Positions 46,555 to 56,561 of a DNA stretch of 64,000 bases are shown here, in pieces. The stretch is from Mallotus nudiflorus (lineage: Eukaryota; Streptophyta; Magnoliopsida; Malpighiales; Euphorbiaceae), in assembly GCA_947683625.1 (NCBI GenBank), contig CANTUR010000164.1:534501-598500 (forward strand), in the 5' to 3' direction. The notes beneath the pieces are model-generated. The model was not told the DNA's origin, ran no database searches, and worked only from the letters and a program-made list of their open reading frames with translations. The stretch's first letter is position 1, and each line of letters begins with the position of its first letter. The translations under genes were made by a program, and so were the position numbers.

Positions 46555-49198
46555 TTACAACTTCTGCCAAAAATGAGAAGTAAACACTGAACCTTTATCT
46601 GACACAATGGACACAGGTACTCCATGAAGGCATACGATATGCTTCACGTACAACTTCGCCAATCTAGCAACTGAATATGTGGCTTTCACAGGTAAAAAAT
46701 GTGCAGACTTCATCAACCTGTCTACAATCACCCAGATGGAATCGTATCCATCCTTCGAACGAGGTAAACCGACCACAAAATCCATAGCTATCCTTTCCCA
46801 CTTCCACTCAGGAATAGGAAGAGGCTGAAGCTTCCCAGAAGGCTTATGATGTTCGACTTTCACTTGTTGACACATCAAGCACTTAGCAACATAATCAGCG
46901 ACATCTTTCTTCAATCCGTCCCACCAGTATAAATCTCTGATACTATGGTACATCTTAGTAATGCCCGGATGAACGCTGCAGGCTGTAGAATGTGCTTCCT
47001 CTAAAATCTCCTCTCTCAAGTCATCCACATCGGGAACATATAATCTACCACTGATCCACAACACACCATCATCATCAAGCGTGAAATCAGTGAACTTCCC
47101 TGCTCTGACATTCTCTGTAAGCTCTTCCAGAATAGGATCTCGACTCTGAGCTGCTTTAATCTTATCCCTCAATACAGATCGCACTTTAAACTGAGCTAGC
47201 AGTCTACCTGATCTACTTATCTTCATCATCAGACCTTGATCCACCAACAGATGCAACTCCTGGATCAATGGTCTCCTCTCAACACTGATGTGAGCAAGAC
47301 TACCTGAGGACTTCCTACTCAGGGCATCTGCTACAACATTAGCTTTACCCGGATGATATAAGATCTCCCAATCATAATCCTTCAATAATTCCAACCATCT
47401 CCTCTGACTCAAATTCAAATCTCTCTGTTGGAAAATGTACTTAAGGCTCTTGTGATCAGTAAATATCTCACAAGTCACCCCGTACAGATAATGTCTCCAA
47501 ATCTTCAAAGCAAAGATCACTGCAGCCATCTCAAGATCATGTGTAGGATAGTTCTGCTCATGCTTCTTCAACTGCCTCGAAGCATAGGCTATCACCCTTC
47601 CATTTTGCATCAACACACAACCAAGGCCAACTCTAGAGGCATCATAGTAAACTGTGAACTTATCCACACTATTAGGCAAAGCTAACACTGGCGTTGTGGT
47701 CAACTTCTCCTTCAACAACTGAAAACTGTTCTCACATGCTTCTGACCACTTGAATCTAACATTCTTCTGAGTCAAGCGAGTCATAGGGGCTGCAATTCTA
47801 GAAAAATCTTGCACAAACTGCCTATAATACCCGGCTAAACCCATAAAACTTCGAATCTTTGTAACAGAAGTAGGTCTAGGCCACTCAGATACTGCCTCAA
47901 CCTTCTGTGGATCAACCTGAATACCTTCTTTAGACACTACATGTCCAAGAAAAGAAACACTCTCCATCCAAAAATCACACTTCGAGAATTTAGCATAAAG
48001 CTGATGATCTCTCAGTGTCTGTAGTACAATCCTCAAGTGATATACATGCTCCTCCATACTCCTTGAATATACCAGTATATCATCAATGAAGACTACCATA
48101 AACTGATCCACATATGGTCTGAATACCCTGTTCATCAGGTCCATAAAAGCTGCTGGTGCATTAGTAAAACCAAAAGACATCACCAGAAACTCATAATGGC
48201 CATATCTAGTGCGGAATGCTGTCTTAGGAACATCGGCTTCACTAATCTGCAACTGATGATAACCCGACCTCAAGTCAATCTTAGAAAAGAATTGTGCACC
48301 CTGTAGCTGATCAAACAAATCATCTATCCTTGGGAGAGGATACTTGTTCTTTACTGTCACCTTATTCAACTCTCTGTAGTCAATGCACAGTCTCAGGGTA
48401 CCATCATTCTTCTTCATAAATAGGACTGGTGCACCCCAAAGAGAAACACTAGGTCTGATGAAACCTTTATCCAACAACTCTTGCAACTGCTCCTTCAACT
48501 CTGCAGGAGCCATTCTGTAGGGTGGCATAGATATAGGAGTAGTACCTGGAACCACATCTACACAGAATTCAATCTCTCTATGAGGTGGTAAACCTGGCAA
48601 CTCCTCGGGAAAAACATCAGGACACTCACAAGCAACAGGAACATCTGTGAGTGACAACTTCTCCACTGAAGTATCCCTGATTAATGCTAAATATCCCTGA
48701 CATCCTTTCCTCAATAACTTCCTAGCCGTAATAGCAGAAATAAGATTCTGAGGTGTTGAACTCCTATCACCCACAAACTTAAAATCTTCTTCATCAGGAA
48801 TTCTGAAAGTCACCTCTTTACTCCTGCAATCTACCACGGCATAGTGCTGAGATAACCAATCCATTCCTAAAATAACATCAAACTCCATCACATCCAACAG
48901 GATCAAATCAGCGGGTAATTCTCTATCTCCCATGAGAACTGGATAACCAGAAAGAACAATATCGGTGTCCAAGGAATCGCTTAGAGGGGTGGTAACGGAC
49001 AAAGGAAAAGCCATCCTCGAAGCTTGCCAACAAGATTTAGAAGAAAAAATGGGAGAAAACAAACGAATGCGTGGCACCCGGATCAAACAAAACCCAAGCA
49101 TCCAGGTAACAAACAGAAATAATACCTGCCATGACTGCATTAGATGCCTTAGCATCCTGCTGAGTAAGATGAAAAACTCTGGCTTGTCCTCGACCTCC
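46555..49198 (-). pseudogene. E3 pol: protease, RT, RNase H, integrase N-terminal part
   Basis: The open frame 46555-49404 covers most of pol. The protease active site VLFDPGATHSFV lies at about 49040-49090 in the gag frame; a single-base frameshift just after it (about 49050) brings in the main frame with LILLDVMEFDVILGMDWLS. RT: LCIDYRELNKVTVKNKYPLP, SKIDLRSGYHQL, MVVFIDDILVYS with FIDD near residue 440. RNase H: TVYYDASRVGLGCVL near 588, ATHDLEMAAV-like block, FTDHKSLKYIF, VADALSRK. Integrase: HHCC finger (VHPGITKMYH ... CLMCQQ) near 805-850, AMDFVVGLP, IVSDKGSVF. The TAA at 46555 stands where a CAA codon is expected. Catalytic residues are otherwise present. Confidence 0.92.
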
Positions 49199-49708
49199 CT
49201 ACTGACTGGTAGAAGCCTGGCCAATACCTCTGGCACCTCCTCTAGTACCTCTATCACGACTCTGCTGTGGAACAAACTGAGTGGAACTTTGATGCTGAGC
49301 TGGTGGTAACTGAAATGGCACGGGTGCAACACTAGCAATCGACTGCTGTGGGAATCGCAGAATCTGTGGCTGCTGGTATCCGAAGTAAGGACACGATCTA
49401 GCAAAATGTCCTGTTTGCCCGCATCTGAAGCATGTCAGCGGTGTCAGATAACACGGTCCCTGATGGACTCCATCGCAAGTCTGACAAACACTAGCCGTTG
49501 ATCCAGAACTACGACCACTACTGCTGCTCGAAGCACCTGACCCAAATCTGAATGATCTATGCTGACCTCCACGACCATGTCTACTGCTCTGATGCACTCG
49601 CTGCTGCTGCCTCTGACTCTGCTGAGTTGGACCTCGCTGCTGACTACTCGAACCAATATAAAAACTCGAATATGGAGTAGCCTGCAATCCACTCGACTGA
49701 ACTCCCAA
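49199..49708 (-). pseudogene. E3 gag C-terminus with zinc knuckle
   Basis: A 170-codon open stretch between two TAG codons. It is Ser/Gln/Gly-rich, with CCHC knuckle CFRCGQTGHFARSC intact and a preceding Cys pair (CQTCDGVHQGPC), and a Pro/Gln-rich tail. It continues gag from 50485-49709 across TAG 49709-49711 (after AMPDYY) and leads into protease across TAG 49199-49201 (after STSQ). Both stops could be former CAG codons. Regulated amber readthrough is possible but unlikely, because the element carries other lesions of the same kind. Confidence 0.85.
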
Positions 49709-50485
49709 CTAGTAGTAATCAGGCATTGCTCCCTGCCTAACTAGTCTTAGCTCAATCTCCTTGGCCAACTCAATCACAGACTCTAGAGTAAGGCCTGTTG
49801 TAGGCATACCAGTAAAAGCAGAACCCAAACCAGTAACGTAGGTAGTGACTACGAAGTACTGATCTCGCATCAGATCCTCTGCATATCTACCCAGACGAAG
49901 AAACTCTCGGGTATACTCCTCTACAGATCGATCTCCATGAGAAATACTGGTCAAACGGAGATGATAGCTCAAACAAAGAGGCTCTGGATAAAATCTCCTC
50001 ATAAATCGCTCTCGGAACTGAGCCCAGGTCATCGTCATCATGTAAGGCTGGATCATCTGAATAAACCAATCTAGAGCTGGTCCCTTGATAGACAACTCAA
50101 TGATCATGATCCGCTGGTACTCGGTATGAGCAGTCCGAGTCCTAGTCTCAATCGCGTGCAGAAAATCTAACGGATCGGAAGTCCTATAAAAAGCAATCCT
50201 GCCAACTCGGGCATAGAACAAAGCTACCTCAGGGTCAGACATACCCTGTTGATAGGCAGGCTGAACAGGCTGAACAACTGGAGGAACAGGAACATCAAAC
50301 TCAGGCTCTACAGGCTCCTCATCCTGTAACTCTCTCTGCCTACAGCGACCTGCTGCTCCTCGAGGTCTACCTCTGCCACGACCTCTACGTCTAACTGGCT
50401 GCTCAGGAGGTAAAACCTCATCCTGAAAAGACTCATCATCCTCAGCCTCAACGACCGGTGGAGCGACACGTGCTTGCCTCCTCAT
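49709..50485 (-). pseudogene. E3 gag N-terminal part
   Basis: 258 codons from ATG 50485 (MRRQARVAPPVVEAEDDES) to TAG 49709. An Arg/Gly-rich basic patch (VRRRGRGRGRPRG) comes near residues 31-44, then an acidic Pro-rich linker. The capsid domain is at ~90-245 with LDFLHAIETRTRT, IIELSIKGPALDWF, WAQFRERFMRRFYPEP, RSVEEYTREFLRLGRYAEDL and YVTGLGSAF. Gag would assemble the particle. It is otherwise intact; the premature TAG splits it from the zinc knuckle. The leader between 50486 and the primer binding site is about 180 bp. Confidence 0.9.
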
Positions 50486-50666
50486 TCTGAAAAGACAAAT
50501 GGAAAGATTCAGACAAAACAGATAACGGAGGAATAACGCAGAAAACTAAAGCAAGGAATACTTATCAAGACATACTTGAACCTAATTCACTGCAGTAGTT
50601 CAACATAAAACACCACTTTAAAACTAGGGCCACAACTCACATAACTAAGCCCTGACACATAACTCC

Positions 50667-50679
50667 GCTCTGATACTAA
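50667..50679 (-). other. E3 primer binding site
   Basis: Minus strand TTAGTATCAGAGC, an initiator-tRNA-Met type site with one change, three bases from the 5' LTR. Confidence 0.82.
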
Positions 50680-50682
50680 CTT

Positions 50683-51180
50683 TGTCATGACCCAAAACAG
50701 GGGCCATGACCGGTGCTAGGGAACGGGAATTCTTTCGAATCCGGAACCCGTAGCAAGCCTAAAAATAAAATAAAACATGCAATAGTAATAACAATATATA
50801 ATGCAGCGGAAATGAAAATCATAAATATCACAATAGTATTTTCACCAACTGGATTTAAGTTAAATCTCATCTCATATATATATATCTTTTAATACAAATC
50901 CAGATTCAAATATAATACAATATCTCACATAAATAAAATACATAAAATCCCATAAATTAATTTACAACTACTGCAGTGTCTAGATTATAAAAATAAGACT
51001 CAAGTAAGCAGTTTATACAAAGAAGCCGGGGCGGAAGAAATCCGGCGTACAGGTCTGCTACTGAGGTCTGAAGATGTTGACTCTCCTGAAAAATTGTCAA
51101 CGGAGGGGAGTCAGATCTCACTGAGTAAATTACTATAATATATATACATACACACTAAATGACAATGCATACAATCAACA

Positions 51181-51235
<55 letters not shown>

Positions 51236-53969
51236 ATATATAATATGTATATATACAGGCAAATACACACAGATGCAATAAAATCATTTTATATATATTT
51301 TATTGAAATCATCTTTTATGAAAGATCAAATAGAACCCTAGAATATCGCAACCTCGAAAATAGTGTTAGACAACACTCTAGCCATACAGGCTCACTTATT
51401 CCAAATATATCCACTTAATCCATTTAGACAGTAGACTGGCCCCGAGACACTAAGTCAACCGAGCTCCAGCAGTCTGACTGCCAGTGTGATTGGCCTCGAG
51501 ACACTCGGTCAACCGACCTCCAGCAATCACACCCAAACCATATCTCACACATATCAATAATCACATTCAATCAATATCCACAAATAAGTTAGTAATATAG
51601 CCTAAATACTATAGGCGTACCGATACATACTCGGTCCTAGTGCTGCCCACTAGGTAGCACGTTCTATCGATATCCTTCATTAATAAATATAAAACATTCA
51701 TTCACAAAAATAAATGATGCATGAAGTTCAATAAAATATCAACATAAACCATATATATACTAGAAATATACCAAAAATAAACCAGGTATATTTCGAGTAT
51801 ATATACGTCAAATAAATCCAATCAAATCATAAATTAAACTAGAAATATATTTAAAAACATTTTTAAATATAATTTATTAACAAAACATGCATATAATTTA
51901 ATATATACCAAAAATAAACTAAAAATATACTTAAATACAAATCACATTATTTATGCATTTTAATCAAAATAAAACATATATTTCTAAATCATGCATCCTA
52001 AAGCATATATATATAGTATAGTAACTCACCCTAGTGCGCTCCACGAGACGGGTCCGACGGGCCTGGTCCACTAGCCCTCGGTCTCGGCGCAACTAAACAA
52101 GTAATAAATAACCGACATCAGAATAAACCTAACAAAAATCCTAGAATTCGATCTAGAGTATTAAACATAGAATCGATATCAGGGTTCGACTGGATATCAC
52201 GTTTTACGAGAATTCTACCGAAAATCCGACAGAACCTCCCCTGTAAAATGGACATCTCTCTACTCAAAAGAGTAGAGCCGACCCTTGCAAGGAAATACAC
52301 TTCAAAAATAAATACCACATCTCATTCACAACCCCTCGATCGGACTTCAGACTATAATCTACCGACCGAGGTCCACAAACACAGAATAATTTCAGAAATA
52401 CCAAAAATATCCTTATAACATAGAAATTCATTTTATAAGTAGAAATTACATAATTAACCTTAAAACACTGTAAAAATCGATAGAAACTCATTTTATTAGA
52501 AAAACCGTATATTATATATATAATTGAAAATAATTTACGAAAAATAGTTTTAATTAGTTAAAAATACCAAATAATTTGTAGAAATCATTTTTATACCTTA
52601 AATAACTATTAAAACCAATTAAATTACATTTTTAGCCAATTTAGGGTAAAATTACCAAAATGCCCTTATATATATAAATATACTATAATTACTTCAAAAA
52701 TTCACCAAAAATTATACAATTATCCAAAATTAATTTTCTCAACATATTTATCAATAATATTAATAATTAAACTCAATTAACCAATTAAATTCAATTAAAA
52801 ACATAATTAACCCTAATTTCCCAAATTTACATAAACTTCAATAATTCAAAATAAATACTTAGAAATTCATAAAAATTCCAAATAAATTCCTAAAATTCAT
52901 TTCAACACCTAATTTAACCATAAAACACAATTTCATAATTTAAATAATTAATTTCCGAAAATTAGAAAATAATATTAAAATATTCAAAAATACCCAAAAA
53001 TCAAAATAATCTCCAAAAATTCCAAAAAAATTCATACATGTAGATTAATCTACTAGGATCAACATTTGTGAAGGAATTATTCATGAATCAACCAATAGAA
53101 ATTCTAAAAAAATAAAAAACCCAATATGGCCAAAATGGGAAAATTCAAAACTAAGCAAATCTAGACCATTTAAGCTCAACCAAAGCTAGAATCACACTCA
53201 CCGAAGCTTAAGGAGAATAAAGAGACCGGCGGTGTTGAAAACGGTGGTCGAAATCGTCGTGATCGACGATGGAAGGAAATTCGGCTTCTCCGGCCAAAAT
53301 CCACTTCCAGACGCTGGAAACGGCTACTACAGGCGGCGGAAGAGGCTGAGGAAGGTGGTGGCACGCCGGACGGCACACCAACGTTGAGAAAACAGTGTGA
53401 CAGGCATCCAGACGGCGAAGGAAACGGTCGGGGGAAGAAGGAAATAGTCGGGGGGCAAAATGGTAATTTTCTAAAAACTTGATTTTTGACATATAATGTG
53501 TATATATATATACTTTATACTATATAATAAAATAATATTAAATTACACACATTAAATATACACCACACACATATAATTTAATATTTTAAAATTTAATAAT
53601 AAATAAAAATAATTAAATAACAATAAAACTAATAAATAAATAATAAAATATTAGGGTAATATATTAAACCCTAATTAAATAAATATATACACACATAGGC
53701 TTTATTTAGTAATTTAAAAATACGTATGAATTCACGCAAGTCCGAAAATATATTTAATATAATTAATAATAAATTATTTATGTGAAAATTTTCCCGAAAA
53801 TGCAAGTCCCGGGAAAATTTTACTTAAAGCAGTGTAAATAATACACAATAATTAAAATAGGTTTTAAATACACATCAACTAGTAAAAATATCATAGTATA
53901 TATACAAAAATTATTAACACTGCATATCCCGATGCAGTGTAAAAATGTTTAAAAATACGGGATATTACA
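50683..53969 (-). repeat. E3 5' LTR (copy H)
   Basis: 3287 bp, plus-strand TGTCATGACC ... GGGATATTACA. It is about 30 bp longer than copy G, mainly because of the TA repeat at 51181-51244. The GC-block ORF is broken here into 53176-53376 and 53208-53492. Inverted repeats are conserved except for one mismatch in the 3' hairpin. Confidence 0.92.
51181..51244. repeat. TA microsatellite in E3 5' LTR
   Basis: About 64 bp of TA dinucleotides with one interruption. The matching site in copy G (42936-42958) has about 20 bp, so the expansion postdates insertion. Confidence 0.95.
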
Positions 53970-53974
53970 GATAT

Positions 53975-55517
53975 TATTTTTAAATTTAAAAGATTATTAT
54001 TATTATTATTATATAACCAAATTTTTGTTCTTTTTTTCTTTCCTTTTTTCTTCTCTTTCTTTATTTTCCTTTCTCCCTTGTAACCCAACAACATCACCCA
54101 CCACCAGCCATCACTACCACGTTGCCCTCACCGGTCAATGTTACTAGTAGCAGCAACTGCTCCCCATCCCCGGTGACACCACCCACTCCCCTCCCTCTCT
54201 TTCTTCTTCCTTCCTGGTTTCCCATTATTGCCGGATTGACCAGGGGCTTTATTGCTAGCAATGATTCCAGCCACTCCAGCTGCTGCCGTTGATCTTGATC
54301 AGAAGTTTTTTCTCTGGTCTTCATTTCCCCTCACTCAATTCATCTGGGCAACTCTGGTAATGACATCAATTTTTTAATATTATTTTTAGGTTAATTTTGA
54401 TTATTTTATGAAATTAAGCTTGAATTTTATTTAATTAGACATAGTTGCTTTGAGATTATATGTAATTGAGGTTGAGATCTAGCTAATGGTGATTTTTAAT
54501 TATTTTTATAATTTTTCAAATTTTTTTGGTTCAAGTTACTGTTTATGTAATTGTTTTGGGCCAGAAAATTTTATATTTTTAATAAATTATATTAATTATG
54601 TAGATTAAACTTTATTAAGGAAGTTTGTAAAATTATGTATGGAATTTTAAACATGAGTTTTTAAAGATTATGTATAAACATGTATTTTTGAGAAAATATT
54701 AGAAATTGGTGAATTATTTGATTTTAATTGAAATTATTGTTAATTATTTTGTTTTAGACAATTTTTGATAAATAAAAGTATAGAAATAATTTTTATAATT
54801 ATTAATTATTTAGTAGTTATTTTGAGAAATATATGAAAAATAAATTTATTTATTATTTTTGAGCCTAAATGAGCATTTTATTATTTTGATGATAATAATA
54901 AGTGATTTTAATAATTATTTGCAATTTATGCTAATTTAATTGTAAAATGAAAATTTTATGTTGTTAATGGATTTTATTAGCAAAATATTATTTAATAATT
55001 AGAATTTTATTATTTATTTTGAAAATAAATTCTTTAATATTTTTATGACATTTGGGTGATTTGAGAAATTATATTATTTTATTGTATATTTTGGAATGTT
55101 GGTTCTTGATTGAGCGTGAATTGTAGTTCGGGAGCGTTACCCGAGATGTTGAGCTTTAGGATATATTTGAAGTGTGTTTTTATGCAGGAATGACTTTACT
55201 TTTAGTAAAGAGATATTGTTTTACAAAGGAGGCTCTGCCGGGTATGTGTTTGATTTTGAGTCTTTTATTAGAATCGTGTCTTAGATCAAGTTTTCTTTAG
55301 AAATCTAGAATATATTAGATTAGGATTTTTATCTTAATTATTTTATTAATATTTTTCTATAGCTGTGCCGAGACCGAGGCCTACAGGATCGGGTCAGTCG
55401 AGTCATTTTAGAGGAGCGCACTCTACCTGTGAGTTATTATTATATGTATGCATTACATGTGGAAATATTATTGGTATCCATAATTTTTAATAAATATGAA
55501 TTTTATTATGCTATGTT

Positions 55518-55589
<72 letters not shown>

Positions 55590-56556
55590 TGAATATTTAT
55601 TTGTATAAATTGGATGCTATTTATATTTAATATATGATTCTATTATTTTATTTATAAAATGTTATTTTGGAAAATAATTGTAAAACATGTTATCTAGTGG
55701 GCTACACTAGAGCTGTTGTGTAATAGTACGTTAGATGCTAGGCTATAAATTTTTATTGATTATTGAGATTTGTGGTGAGAGAGTGGTGTGACTGTAGAAG
55801 TTTGGTTAACCAAGTGTCTCAGGGCCAGTCATGTCGGTAGTGAGATTGCAGAAGTTTAGTTGACTTATTGTCTCGGGGCTAGTCTACTGTAAAAATTGAG
55901 AAGAGAAATATTTTTGGAATTAAATGAGCCTGTTGGCTAGTGAGGTTCAGTTATCGAGGTTGTAAAATATTTTAGGGCTCTGTTTTGGTCCTCCACCTAA
56001 ATTTTACTGCATTTATTATTGTTGTGAAATGTGATTTCGAGTATTTGTATGAAATGCATGTATAAAATAAATAAATAAATAAAAATAAAAATAAATATTA
56101 TTATGCCGATGCTTAAATGTCTGTGTCTTTAGGTTGCATGCATATATATAATAATAATTCACTCAGTGAGGTCTGACCCCGCTTATTTATTTTTCAGGAT
56201 CCTTCTCCTCAGACCTCTCATAGTAGTTCCCTTTGCCAAACCTTTTCCTCTTCGGTTGATCTATGTAAACATTAAATTATCCTTTCCTTATATTATTAGA
56301 CGCTGCAACAGTATTGTATTCTTGTTGTATTCTCTAATTATTATTAATGGTGGTTATGTATTTTGAATATTGTAAAATATTTTATTAAGATATTATTTTT
56401 AAGAGATTCTTTTTCATTATTAAAAGCTTTAATTATAAGCATATTTATGATTATATTTTATTAAGTTTTATATTTTAAGGCTTGCTACTAGTTTTGATTT
56501 CTCGCAAATTTTCGTTTTTTAGCGTCGGTCATGACTCCCCGGTTTGGGTTGTGACA
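53975..56556 (+). mobile_element. Solo LTR I, right fragment (diverged Tekay-type)
   Basis: Continuation of the LTR begun at 42266; together about 2755 bp, ending GGTTTGGGTTGTGACA and followed by CAGTT. It keeps the same order of landmarks as LTRs F, G and H: GC-rich block (54090-54330), TTATGCAGGAATGAC (55180), CTTTACTTTTAGTAAAG hairpin (55194-55210), GTGCCGAGACCGAGG (55364), paired AGTGTCTCAGGGCCAGTC blocks (55810-55885), and CTCAGTGAGGTCTGAC with TTTTCAGGAT and CTCAGACCTC (56163-56217). Sequence between the landmarks is strongly diverged, so it is a separate subfamily. An AT run lies at 55521-55588. Confidence 0.82.
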
Positions 56557-56561
56557 CAGTT

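Larger units (their letters stand above)
42439..53969 (-). mobile_element. E3: complete Tekay-like (chromovirus) Ty3/gypsy element
   Basis: 11,531 bp with LTRs at 42439-45693 and 50683-53969 and a perfect GATAT target duplication (42434-42438 and 53970-53974). The minus strand carries gag and a pol with protease, RT, RNase H, integrase and C-terminal chromodomain. The LTRs are nearly identical by eye apart from a TA microsatellite expansion in the right copy, which makes this the youngest complete element in the window. Four in-frame stops and one frameshift in gag-pol inactivate it. Confidence 0.93.

Noticed and set aside
48965..49309. Plus-strand ORFs over E3 pol and gag (48965-49309, 47428-47685, 45951-46184, 49559-49744)
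   Set aside because: Shadows of the minus-strand gag-pol; no domain or independent context.
53891..54324. Lys-rich and Gly-rich minus ORFs at the left of LTR I
   Set aside because: They arise from a pyrimidine-rich stretch and the GC-rich block in the LTR; not conserved in F, G or H.
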